The position numbers and the translations under genes were made by a program. A model generated the notes under the pieces. The model did no database searches. It was not told where the DNA came from and was given only the letters and a program-made list of their open reading frames with translations. Shown here piece after piece: positions 8,861 through 16,540 of a DNA stretch of 64,000 bases (position 1 is the stretch's first letter; the number at the start of each line of letters is the position of its first letter). The DNA is taken from assembly GCF_030272705.1 (NCBI RefSeq), contig NZ_JARFYM010000007.1, positions 124,001 to 188,000 on the forward strand. Direction: 5' to 3'. The DNA comes from Rhizobium mayense. GTDB lineage: Bacteria > Pseudomonadota > Alphaproteobacteria > Rhizobiales > Rhizobiaceae.

Positions 8861-9715
8861 GTGACTGATATTCAAGAGATTTTCAAGAAGGCCAATGTCG
8901 CCGTCATCACCGGCGGCGCCTCCGGCATCGGACTTGCGGCGGCGAAATATTTCGCAAAGCTCGGCATGAGCGTTGCGATCGCCGATCTCGGCCGCGACCG
9001 GCTGGCCGCCGCGCGCGCCGAGCTCGAAGCGATCGCCGGCGTGGATCAGATCATGGCCGTCGAGACCGACGTTGCTCATAAGGAACAGCTGGAGGCTCTC
9101 GAACGCGCTGTCCTGCAGCATTTCGGCCGGGTGCACGTGCTGATGAACAATGCCGGCATCGGGCCGGAAACCTCGATTTTCAGCCCGCAGGCCGGCTGGG
9201 ACAACATCCTTGGTGTCAATCTAATGGGGGTCATCAACGGTACGCGCGTTTTCGGACCCGGCATGCTCGCCCATGGCAAACCCGGCCTGATTATCAACAC
9301 CGGATCGAAGCAGGGCATCACCACGCCGCCCGGCAATCCGGCCTATAACGTCTCCAAGGCCGGCGTGAAGGTCTTCACAGAGGCCCTGCAGCACGAGCTG
9401 CGCAATACCGCAGGCGCCAAGATCGCCGCGCATCTCCTGATCCCCGGCTTTGTCTTCACCGGCCTCACCAAGGGTGACCGCCAGGAAAAACCGGCAGGCG
9501 CCTGGACACCGGAACAGACGGTCGATTTCATGGTGGAGAGCATCAAGCGCGGCGACTTCTACATCCTCTGCCCCGACAACGACGTGCAGCGGCCGACCGA
9601 CGAGCGCCGCATGCTCTGGGCGGCCGGCGACATCATCGAAAACCGCCCGCCGCTGTCGCGCTGGCATCCCGACTATGCCGACAAGTTCAAGGCATTCCTT
9701 GAAAAGAAGGATTGA
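8861..9715 (+). CDS. Short-chain dehydrogenase/reductase (SDR)
   Basis: NAD(P)-dependent SDR of 284 aa. The Rossmann glycine motif is at 18-24 (ITGGASGIG), NNAG follows, Ser in NTGSKQG, and the catalytic Tyr162/Lys166 pair in YNVSK. Substrate unknown. The start is uncertain: GTG at 8861, with GGGGAAGG eight bases upstream, fits the usual SDR N-terminal length; an ATG at 8779 would add 27 codons. Longer readings overlap argG and look spurious. Divergent from argG. A strong inverted repeat follows. Confidence 0.82.
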   Translation: MTDIQEIFKKANVAVITGGASGIGLAAAKYFAKLGMSVAIADLGRDRLAAARAELEAIAGVDQIMAVETDVAHKEQLEALERAVLQHFGRVHVLMNNAGIGPETSIFSPQAGWDNILGVNLMGVINGTRVFGPGMLAHGKPGLIINTGSKQGITTPPGNPAYNVSKAGVKVFTEALQHELRNTAGAKIAAHLLIPGFVFTGLTKGDRQEKPAGAWTPEQTVDFMVESIKRGDFYILCPDNDVQRPTDERRMLWAAGDIIENRPPLSRWHPDYADKFKAFLEKKD

Positions 9716-9728
9716 TTTGCAAAGCGCT

Positions 9729-9768
9729 GAAAGCCGGATAAAAACATTGATCCTTTTATCCGGCTTTC
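9729..9768. promoter_or_regulatory. Perfect 15-bp inverted repeat before LysE-type gene
   Basis: GAAAGCCGGATAAAA at 9729-9743 is repeated in perfect inverse at 9754-9768, with a 10-base loop. It lies between the SDR stop codon and the LysE-type start, ending 10 bases before the ATG. No U-run follows on the plus strand, so it is not a textbook terminator; it may terminate weakly, mask the ribosome site or bind a protein. Confidence 0.6.
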
Positions 9769-9778
9769 GGAGCATGTC

Positions 9779-10420
9779 ATGGACTTCATACCCAGCCTGC
9801 CGACCCTTCTGGCTTTTTCTGCCGCGAGCTTGCTGCTGGCGGCAACCCCAGGGCCCGATATGACCCTGTCGATCAGCCGCGCCTTGGCGCAGGGCAAGAA
9901 GGCGGCACTTTTCGTGGTCCTTGGCACCAGTCTCGGCATTGTCGTCCATACATGCCTGGTGGCTTTCGGCGTTTCAGCCTTGATTACCGCATCGCCGCTT
10001 GCCTTCACCATTCTGAAAACCGGCGGCGCCGCCTACCTGCTGTGGCTGGCGATCCAGGCGATCCGTTTCGGCTCCAGCCTGTCGGTCAAGAAGGTCGATG
10101 AGGCCAGGGGCACGCCACTCACCAACGTTTCAACGGGCTTCTGGGTCAATCTGCTGAATCCGAAGGTCATCATCTTTTTCATGACCTTCCTGCCGCAGTT
10201 CGTCACCGCGGGCGATCCGGCCGTCACGCACAAGCTCCTGTTCCTGGGCTTCTTCTTCATCCTGATCGGCATGCCGGTAAACACCATCGTCGTCCTTGCC
10301 GCCGATGGTCTGGCGTCCTGGCTGCAGAAGAACCGCGGCGTCATGCGCGGCCTCGACTACACCTTTGCCAGCGTCTTTTCGGTCTTCGCGGTGAAGATCT
10401 TCCTCACCCATTCCCGGTGA
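9779..10420 (+). CDS. LysE/RhtB family exporter
   Basis: Second LysE/RhtB-type inner-membrane exporter, 213 aa, about six membrane segments. The family signature is at the N-terminus (LLLAATPGPDMTLSISRALAQGKKAA), with GFWVNLLNPKVIIFF in the middle. It follows the SDR gene by 63 bases, most of which is a perfect hairpin, so it may be partly co-transcribed. Its 3' end overlaps the convergent membrane-protein gene by 17 bases. Substrate unknown. Confidence 0.85.
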   Translation: MDFIPSLPTLLAFSAASLLLAATPGPDMTLSISRALAQGKKAALFVVLGTSLGIVVHTCLVAFGVSALITASPLAFTILKTGGAAYLLWLAIQAIRFGSSLSVKKVDEARGTPLTNVSTGFWVNLLNPKVIIFFMTFLPQFVTAGDPAVTHKLLFLGFFFILIGMPVNTIVVLAADGLASWLQKNRGVMRGLDYTFASVFSVFAVKIFLTHSR

Positions 10421-10832
10421 AAACAGCGACGCGTCCCGCAAACCGGCCAGCGATCCACCAATAGAGTGTGGCGCTGGTGGCGCCGAGAAATGCAAAGCAA
10501 ACGACGACGGTGATCAGGTTCAGGGTCTGCGGCCTCTCCAGGTTGCCCGAGATGAGGACTGAGGCCGCTGCCGACAGCAAGGCGCCATAGATAGCATAAC
10601 CGTACCAGCGGCGCATGCCGCGCCATTCGAAAATCGCAATGACGACAAGCGATGGCACGACGCTGACTATCATCGCCAGCTTGGTCATCGCGATGGTCAG
10701 TGCGAACAATTCCGGTGCGGCCATCCCCGGCATCGTCCAGGCCGCAACGCAAGCCAGCACGAAGCCCATCAGAACACAGGCTCCGAGATAGCCCCACAGA
10801 AGCCGCATCGGCCTGCGCAAACCGAGCAGCAT
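10404..10832 (-). CDS. Small integral membrane protein of unknown function
   Basis: 142 aa with four predicted membrane helices and short loops; I do not recognise a named family. The ATG at 10832 is used because it lies 5 bases after the rlmN stop codon, suggesting translational coupling. ATG 10808 (MRLLWGYLGAC) is an alternative, and the longer reading inside rlmN is not hydrophobic and is probably spurious. The 3' end overlaps the LysE-type gene by 17 bases. Confidence 0.7.
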   Translation of the reverse strand: MLLGLRRPMRLLWGYLGACVLMGFVLACVAAWTMPGMAAPELFALTIAMTKLAMIVSVVPSLVVIAIFEWRGMRRWYGYAIYGALLSAAASVLISGNLERPQTLNLITVVVCFAFLGATSATLYWWIAGRFAGRVAVFTGNG

Positions 10833-10837
10833 CAGTC

Positions 10838-12073
10838 TCAATCCTCGCCGTGGTTGGCGATCATCATGGCTTCGAAAGCCAGTCGTTCGGTCTTGCGCAT
10901 GCGCTCCGATTCCGACTTCAGCTGGCCGCAGGCGGCAAGGATATCGCGGCCGCGCGGTGTGCGGATCGGCGAGGCGTAGCCGGCCGCGTTGATGAAATCG
11001 GCAAACTTCTCGATCTGCTCCCACTCGGAACACTGGTAATTCGTGCCCGGCCAGGGATTGAACGGGATGAGATTGATCTTTGCCGGAATGCCTTTCAGAA
11101 GCTGGACCAGGCCTTTTGCGTCTTCGAGGCTGTCGTTGACGCCCTTCAGCATCACATATTCGAAAGTGATGCGCCTGGCGTTCGAAAGGCCGGGATAGGC
11201 GCGGCAGGCGTCCATCAACTCCTTCAACGGATATTTCTTATTGATCGGGACCAGCATGTCGCGCAGGTCATCCCGTACGGCGTGCAGCGAGATTGCCAGC
11301 ATGACACCGATCTCGTCGCCGGTGCGGTAGATTTCCGGCACGACGCCGGAGGTGGAAAGCGTGATGCGGCGCTTGGAGAGCGACAGACCATCGCCATCGG
11401 AGGCGATCAGCAGCGCCGTCTTGACGCTCTCGAAATTGTAGAGCGGTTCGCCCATGCCCATCATAACGATGTTGCTGACCTTGCGGCCTTCGGCTGGCAT
11501 AACTGTCCCTTGCGGCGCCTCACGGTCCGGAAAATCACCGAGCCGGTCACGCGCGAGAAGCAATTGCGACAGGATCTCCTCGGCCGTCAGGTTGCGGACG
11601 AGGCGCTGCGTACCGGTGTGACAGAACGAACAGGTGAGCGAACAGCCGACCTGGCTGGAAATGCAAAGTGTGCCGCGGCCCTCTTCCGGAATGTAGACGG
11701 TTTCCACTTCGACCGGCCGGCCTGCTCCGCGTGGCGGGAAACGCAGCAGCCATTTGCGGGTACCGTCGTTCGAAACCTGCTCCTCGACGATCTCCGGCCG
11801 GGCGATGGTGAAATGCGTCTTCAGCATCTCGCGCATGTCCTTGGAGACATTCGCCATGGCATCGAAATCGGAGACGCCGCGCACATAGATCCAGTTCCAG
11901 AGCTGGCTGACGCGCATCTTGATCTGCTTGACGGCGACGCCCTTTTCCTTGAGCGCCGCACCCATTTCCTCGCGCGTCATGCCGATTAACGACGGCTTCG
12001 GCGAGAGCTCGACCGGATGCGAGACCGGCATCGGCTTCAGCTTGGGTGGGGTCATGACATCGATCGCGGACAT
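10838..12073 (-). CDS. rlmN: Dual-specificity RNA methyltransferase RlmN
   Basis: Radical SAM enzyme that methylates C2 of A2503 in 23S rRNA and A37 in some tRNAs. 411 aa, a usual length. The cluster motif [11 protein letters not shown] (C-x3-C-x2-C) is clear, as are the GMGEPLYN segment and the conserved C-terminal stretch around AACGQL that holds the second catalytic cysteine. The ATG at 12073 gives [14 protein letters not shown]; 29 further upstream codons are probably leader. A small membrane protein gene follows 5 bases after the stop. Confidence 0.94.
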   Translation of the reverse strand: MSAIDVMTPPKLKPMPVSHPVELSPKPSLIGMTREEMGAALKEKGVAVKQIKMRVSQLWNWIYVRGVSDFDAMANVSKDMREMLKTHFTIARPEIVEEQVSNDGTRKWLLRFPPRGAGRPVEVETVYIPEEGRGTLCISSQVGCSLTCSFCHTGTQRLVRNLTAEEILSQLLLARDRLGDFPDREAPQGTVMPAEGRKVSNIVMMGMGEPLYNFESVKTALLIASDGDGLSLSKRRITLSTSGVVPEIYRTGDEIGVMLAISLHAVRDDLRDMLVPINKKYPLKELMDACRAYPGLSNARRITFEYVMLKGVNDSLEDAKGLVQLLKGIPAKINLIPFNPWPGTNYQCSEWEQIEKFADFINAAGYASPIRTPRGRDILAACGQLKSESERMRKTERLAFEAMMIANHGED

Positions 12074-12243
12074 AGGATCATTCCATGGTTCATATCGGCG
12101 ATGCCCCCAAAAGCTTGAAAGCTGTGGGCGCGGGCAAGGCACTGAGATCAGAAGGTTCATTTGGTGCGGAGCAAAGAAATTGCGAATACACCGCTCATCG
12201 GCGGGCCTTTAGCATTAATTTCAGCCCGCGTCATCCCTCCTGG

Positions 12244-12275
12244 AAAAGCAGAAGGCCAGCCACGCGGGCCGGCCT
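12244..12275 (-). terminator. Possible terminator of the ialB-like gene
   Basis: On the minus strand an AGGCCGGCC / GGCTGGCCT stem (12253-12275, one mismatch, 5-base loop) is followed by a TCTGCTTTTCC tail. It lies about 60 bases past the IalB-type stop codon. Confidence 0.5.
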
Positions 12276-12334
12276 CATCGTTTCGGTCTCCACAAAGCCT
12301 GCGATCACTTTGCCGTGATCAGGCTGTATCGATC

Positions 12335-12895
12335 TTATTTACAGCTTTCGATCTGCTTCAGCGCGGCGCTGACGCCCTTCAGCGAGTAGGTGTAGGAGGT
12401 GCCGGTGCCCTTCTTCGAGGTCGCGGTGACCTTCAGCGAATGGCCCGACTTCAGCGCTGCGACCAGCGCCGGCTCCTGGGCGGCATTCTCGACCCACGCG
12501 GCCTTGTCCTTGGTGAACATCACGAAGGTCTTGTTGTCGATGACCACGTCGACCTTCGAATTCTCCTTGAGCGGATAGCCCATCATCGCCTGCGGTTCGT
12601 AGGAGATGTTCTGGCCCGGACGCTGGGAAACGATGAAGAAGTTGTCGCCATGGTCGATACCGGAGGCCGGAAGCTTGGCCGTCGGCACGGAGAGAACGTA
12701 GCAGACCTTGCCGGCCCCGGACTGGTAGGAATAGGCACCCCAGGCGTCGAACTGCTGGATGCGAGTCGGAGCCGCCGGTGCCGCTGCCTGCGCCTGTGCG
12801 GGCGCCGTCTGCTTCTTGGCCTTGGTCTGCGCGGATGCGATGCCGGTGCCGGCCAGAACGAGCGAGAGGGCGATTGCGAAGCTTTTTACAAACAT
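12335..12895 (-). CDS. Invasion-associated locus B (IalB) family protein
   Basis: Secreted, probably periplasmic protein of 186 aa. Residues 1-22 form a Sec signal peptide (MFVKSFAIALSLVLAGTGIASA, then a QT cleavage region). An Ala/Gln/Pro-rich linker follows, and then the IalB domain with conserved blocks such as GAYSYQSGAGKVCYVLS and MMGYPLKENSKVDVVIDNK. The family is named after Bartonella IalB; in rhizobia the role is unclear. The ATG at 12895 has AGGAAA just upstream. Single gene. Confidence 0.88.
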   Translation of the reverse strand: MFVKSFAIALSLVLAGTGIASAQTKAKKQTAPAQAQAAAPAAPTRIQQFDAWGAYSYQSGAGKVCYVLSVPTAKLPASGIDHGDNFFIVSQRPGQNISYEPQAMMGYPLKENSKVDVVIDNKTFVMFTKDKAAWVENAAQEPALVAALKSGHSLKVTATSKKGTGTSYTYSLKGVSAALKQIESCK

Positions 12896-13228
12896 GGTTT
12901 CCTGCCGATTTCTTGCGGTCCAGAGCTCGAGGCGATTTGAGTAACGCACACCTATGCTCATGAGCTGCCCTATTTTGACTTTATTTAGGTTACCAAACCG
13001 TCAACGGGGCGGTGACCGCCCCTGGTCTGTGTCATTTCGATTCAAGGTGCCGCGCCAGGCCCGAAATACATCAGGAAGAATTGGAAAACCCGGATGGTGA
13101 AACACCACCCTACGGAATCGATTTAAGACAAAAAGATTCAGGCAAGAGTTTGACCTCTCTAAAATCAGGAACGCCTCATAAAAGTCTGGAAACCCGGCAG
13201 GAATCCGTAACGGCCGATCGCACGGGAA
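12896..13228. other. Intergenic region, 333 bp
   Basis: No gene supported. An AT-rich block at about 12962-13000 probably holds the IalB-type promoter on the minus strand. A 99-codon open frame crossing this region (13012-13311) has no family signature or convincing ribosome site, so I leave it out. Confidence 0.5.
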
Positions 13229-13618
13229 TTAAGCCGTCTTCGCTGCCTCGAGCTCGTCGGCCAAGGCCCGATCCGCGGCGTCATAATGCTCCTGGCGAAT
13301 GTGGCCCTTGATCATGCCAAAGGCAATCGTCAGCACCGCGACATCATCCGAAAAGCCGATGACGGCAAAAAAATCCGGGATGATATCGACCGGCATGACG
13401 AAATAGCCGAGCGCTGCCAGCAGAATGCCGCGAACACGCGTTGGCGTCTGCGGATCGAGCGCGCAATAGAAGGCTGCGACGACATCGCGGGAAAACGGGA
13501 TATAGCGCGCAGCCCTGCGCAGGGTCGGCCAGAACTTGCTGCGCACCGTCTTCTCCTGCCGTTCCTGCGTCTCTTCGTCACCAGGCATCAGGATTTCCCC
13601 GTACTTGATGTCATCCAT
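13229..13618 (-). CDS. YkvA / DUF1232 family protein
   Basis: 129 aa, DUF1232. The family hallmark is the membrane-associated block ALGYFVMPVDIIPDFFAVIGFSDD, with the D-x-I-P-D motif. Function unknown. The ATG at 13618 is chosen for its AGGG site at about 10 bases; ATG 13627 is an alternative. It is 66 bases downstream of the phhB stop codon on the same strand, so co-transcription is possible. Confidence 0.8.
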   Translation of the reverse strand: MDDIKYGEILMPGDEETQERQEKTVRSKFWPTLRRAARYIPFSRDVVAAFYCALDPQTPTRVRGILLAALGYFVMPVDIIPDFFAVIGFSDDVAVLTIAFGMIKGHIRQEHYDAADRALADELEAAKTA

Positions 13619-13684
13619 TCCACTCATCCCTATAGGAAGCCCTTCCTGGGCCGCATCAAACATATGGTGATGGGTACCTGCGAT

Positions 13685-13990
13685 TCAATCAGCTCGCCGC
13701 GTTGCGGCCTTTTCCATAGCTTTGGCGAGCTTGATGTCCTGCTCCGTCAGGCCATTGGCATCATGCGTCGTCAGTTTCACGTCGACGCGGGAATAAACGT
13801 TGAACCATTCAGGATGGTGATTGAACTTCTCCGCCGCCAGGGCCGCCTCGGTCATGAAGCCGAAGGCTTCGACGAAATTGCGGAATTTGAAGCTCTTTGA
13901 AATCGACAGGCGGTCGGCCGCCAAGGCCCAGCCGCTGAGCTCAGCGACGTTTTCATCAATTGCCGCCGGTTCCAGCTTTTCGTATTTCAT
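13685..13990 (-). CDS. phhB: Pterin-4a-carbinolamine dehydratase
   Basis: 4a-hydroxytetrahydrobiopterin dehydratase, recycling the pterin cofactor of aromatic amino-acid hydroxylases. 101 aa, as usual. The signature [18 protein letters not shown], with the His-His-Pro catalytic histidines, is intact, followed by [11 protein letters not shown]. The ATG at 13990 has GAGAGGAG upstream. Divergent from the phosphatase gene at 14027, leaving only 36 bases between start codons for both promoters. Confidence 0.93.
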   Translation of the reverse strand: MKYEKLEPAAIDENVAELSGWALAADRLSISKSFKFRNFVEAFGFMTEAALAAEKFNHHPEWFNVYSRVDVKLTTHDANGLTEQDIKLAKAMEKAATRRAD

Positions 13991-14026
13991 GACAAGATCA
14001 CTCCTCTCAATCGGTTGAACGATACC

Positions 14027-14509
14027 ATGGACCGTCACAAGATTCTTTTTGTTTGCGCTGGCAATATCTGCCGTTCACCGCTCGCCGAAGGCATCTTCCG
14101 CCATCTTGCGACAGAAGCTGGCCGTGCCTCCGAGTTCGAGATCGATTCGGCCGGCACCGGCGGCTGGCATCAGGGCGAGAGGCCGGACCGCCGCTCAATA
14201 GCCGCGGCCGCAGACCACGGCGTCGACATTTCCGGTCAACGCGCCCGCCGCATCGAAGTTGCCGACTTCGATCGTTTCGACCTGATCCTGGCAATGGATC
14301 AAGACAATTTGAAGAATTTACGCAAAATCGCGCCTGCCGATGCACTCGGCAAGCTCCACCTCTTCAACGCCTTCACGCTTGGCAGCAACAAAGACATTCC
14401 TGACCCCTACTACGGAGGCCATGAGGATTTCGAAGCGGTCTACACCAAGCTCTTGGCTGGCTGCATTGCGCTGTTGCCCATGGTGGGAAAAGCACTGCGG
14501 GCCTCGTGA
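14027..14509 (+). CDS. Low-molecular-weight protein-tyrosine phosphatase
   Basis: 160 aa. The phosphate-binding loop [14 protein letters not shown] gives Cys10 and Arg16 of the CX5R(S) motif, and the general-acid aspartate lies in the C-terminal DIPDPYYGG. Cytoplasmic; in rhizobia such enzymes often act on tyrosine kinases of polysaccharide export, but nothing here ties it to that. The ATG at 14027 is used; a TTG at 14015 would add four codons. Its last 70 bases overlap thpR on the opposite strand. Confidence 0.92.
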   Translation: MDRHKILFVCAGNICRSPLAEGIFRHLATEAGRASEFEIDSAGTGGWHQGERPDRRSIAAAADHGVDISGQRARRIEVADFDRFDLILAMDQDNLKNLRKIAPADALGKLHLFNAFTLGSNKDIPDPYYGGHEDFEAVYTKLLAGCIALLPMVGKALRAS

Positions 14510-15036
14510 AGGGGAAAAACCTCTTCGGTGAGATAGGGACCACCGCCGACCGATTCGCGCGATGACAACAGCACGAAGCGCCCTACCGTGAACGGAGCGG
14601 TGTGAAAGTTGCCGCGGCCGGAGAGATAGTGCACGACATCGTCGACACGCGAAGACTTCAGCCGCGCCAGCGTGACATGCGGCGTGAACTTCCGCGGGTC
14701 CGGCGGCAAGCCGATGCGCTGGCAGATCCGTTCGATCTCGCCCTGCAGCGCATACATATCGGGCGTCTGCGTAACGCCGGCCCAGACCGAATGCGGTTTC
14801 TTCGAGCCAAAGGAGCCGATGCCTTCCAGCCGAAGCTGGAACTCGGGCCGATCGATGCGATCCAGCCGCTCGACGATTTCATCCGCAGTGCGACCATCGA
14901 CGTCGCCGATGAAACGAAGAGTGATGTGGTAATTTTCAACGTCGATCCACCGGGCTCCGGGAAGACCGCCGCGCAACAACGAAAGGCTCATGGCCGCGTT
15001 GCGCGGAATTTCGAGGGCGGTAAAAAGTCTCGGCAT
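14440..15036 (-). CDS. thpR: RNA 2',3'-cyclic phosphodiesterase
   Basis: 2H phosphoesterase of the LigT/ThpR family, 198 aa, opening 2',3'-cyclic phosphates on RNA. Both HxTx motifs are present: His37 in YHITLRF and His120 in FTPHVTLARL. It starts at ATG 15036 (MPRLFTALEI, typical). The last 23 codons overlap the 3' end of the convergent phosphatase gene; this tail is not needed for the fold and may be a run-on past an older stop codon. Confidence 0.9.
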   Translation of the reverse strand: MPRLFTALEIPRNAAMSLSLLRGGLPGARWIDVENYHITLRFIGDVDGRTADEIVERLDRIDRPEFQLRLEGIGSFGSKKPHSVWAGVTQTPDMYALQGEIERICQRIGLPPDPRKFTPHVTLARLKSSRVDDVVHYLSGRGNFHTAPFTVGRFVLLSSRESVGGGPYLTEEVFPLHEARSAFPTMGNSAMQPAKSLV

Positions 15037-15104
15037 AACGAGCACTCCCCGAATCTCTTGCAGATATCAGCAGGGAATCATGCAATTGCAGCCGGTGCAA
15101 GCTC

Positions 15105-15755
15105 CTATTTCGCGCCTGCGGCAATCGTCCCAATGAAACTGGTCGCTACGGGCTGGAAGCGCTGCACCATGATGTCGACGCCCTGCGGGTTCGGATGCAT
15201 GCCATCCTTTAACTGTAGATCCGCATGCATGGCAACGCCATCGAGAAAAAATGGATAGAGCGTGAGTCGATATTTGTCGGCTAACCGCTTGTACATCGAG
15301 TTGAACCTGGCTGCATAATCCGGGCCCATGTTCGGCGGCGCCAGCATGCCGGCGAGCAGGACGGGAATGTTGCGCTCCTTCAGCCGACTGATGATGGTGT
15401 CGAGGTTCTTTTCCGTCTGTTCGGGCGGAATGCCGCGCAATGCATCATTGGCGCCGAGCTCGAGAATAACGCCGTCGGTTCCATCCGGCACCGACCAGTC
15501 GATGCGCGACAGGCCGCCAGAGCTGGTGTCCCCTGACACGCCGGCATCGGCGATTGCCACATCCAGCCCCTTGGCCTTCAGCGCTGCCTCCAGCTTGGCG
15601 GGAAATCCGTCGCCCGGCGGCAGCTGGAAACCGGCCATCAGGCTGTCGCCGAGGCCGACCAATTGGATCGTCCGAGCATCGGCGGCACCGGCCGCGCCAA
15701 AGAAAAGACCGAAAGCAATGACAGCGAAGTGAAACGCGGCAACTTTAAAACTCAT
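15105..15755 (-). CDS. tesA: SGNH/GDSL hydrolase, TesA-type esterase/thioesterase
   Basis: Periplasmic esterase/lysophospholipase, 216 aa. A signal peptide (about 1-27, ending AAGAADA) precedes the SGNH blocks: Ser38 in GLGDSLMAG, Gly/Asn in ELGANDALRG (Asn103), and Asp184/His187 in DGMHPNPQG. Divergent from the ABC transporter at 15800-19083. The same arrangement (tesA opposite ybbA-ybbP) occurs in E. coli and many proteobacteria, which supports both calls. Confidence 0.92.
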   Translation of the reverse strand: MSFKVAAFHFAVIAFGLFFGAAGAADARTIQLVGLGDSLMAGFQLPPGDGFPAKLEAALKAKGLDVAIADAGVSGDTSSGGLSRIDWSVPDGTDGVILELGANDALRGIPPEQTEKNLDTIISRLKERNIPVLLAGMLAPPNMGPDYAARFNSMYKRLADKYRLTLYPFFLDGVAMHADLQLKDGMHPNPQGVDIMVQRFQPVATSFIGTIAAGAK

Positions 15756-15799
15756 GATCTATTCCCTAAATTCGCCGTGAGGGCCAACTCGAGCCCGCC

Positions 15800-16540
15800 A
15801 TGGTCTCTGATGTATATAGGGCGTTCGCATTGGCAAAAACCATCATCGAGCTAAAGAAGGCGGATTTAACGCTCGGCAACGCCGCCGCCTCCGTTCACGT
15901 GCTGAAAGGTATCGACCTCACCGTTAGCGAGGGCGAATCAGTCGGTATTGTCGGCCCCTCTGGCTCCGGCAAGTCGACGCTGCTGATGGTGCTTGCCGGC
16001 CTCGAAAAGCTCGACAGCGGTGAACTGCTGATCCGTGACACGCCGCTGCATAGCCTGAGCGAGGACCGTGTTGCGGATTTCCGCGGCCGCAATATCGGCA
16101 TTGTCTTCCAGTCTTTCCATCTCATTGCCAATATGACAGCGCTGGAAAATGTCGCCGTTCCGCTGGAGCTGGCCAATGTCCGCGATGCATTCGACATCGC
16201 CCGGCGCGAATTGGAGGCTGTCGGCCTCGGCGAGCGGCTGAGCCACTATCCCGGTCAGCTTTCGGGCGGCGAGCAACAGCGCGTGGCGATCGCCCGCGCA
16301 CTCGCCCCGTCACCCGCCCTTTTGATCGCCGACGAGCCGACCGGCAATCTCGATACCGACACCGGCAGGCAGATCGCTGATTTGCTTTTCGCCCAGCAGG
16401 CCGAACGTGGCACCACGCTGCTGCTCGTCACCCATGATCCGGCGCTCGCCGCCCGTTGCTCGCGCCAGATCCACGTTCGCTCCGGCGAAATTGAGGGCGA
16501 CAGCGCCCGCGCGCGCACCAATCAGGCGGCGATGGCATGA
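15800..16540 (+). CDS. ybbA: ABC transporter ATP-binding protein, YbbA type
   Basis: ATPase of a MacB/LolD-like transporter, 246 aa. Walker A GPSGSGKST, Q-loop FQSFHL, signature LSGGEQQRVAIARAL, Walker B LLIADEPTGNLD and the H-loop VTHDP are all present. The start is uncertain: ATG 15800, or a TTG at 15830 that has TAGGG at better distance and gives MAKTIIELKKADL. The stop codon overlaps the permease start by four bases (ATGA), so the two are coupled. Divergent from tesA; role probably envelope maintenance, substrate unknown. Confidence 0.9.
   Translation: MVSDVYRAFALAKTIIELKKADLTLGNAAASVHVLKGIDLTVSEGESVGIVGPSGSGKSTLLMVLAGLEKLDSGELLIRDTPLHSLSEDRVADFRGRNIGIVFQSFHLIANMTALENVAVPLELANVRDAFDIARRELEAVGLGERLSHYPGQLSGGEQQRVAIARALAPSPALLIADEPTGNLDTDTGRQIADLLFAQQAERGTTLLLVTHDPALAARCSRQIHVRSGEIEGDSARARTNQAAMA

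Noticed and set aside
13012..13311. A 99-codon plus-strand frame in the IalB-type/DUF1232 gap
   Set aside because: Overlaps the DUF1232 gene, poor codon pattern, no family.
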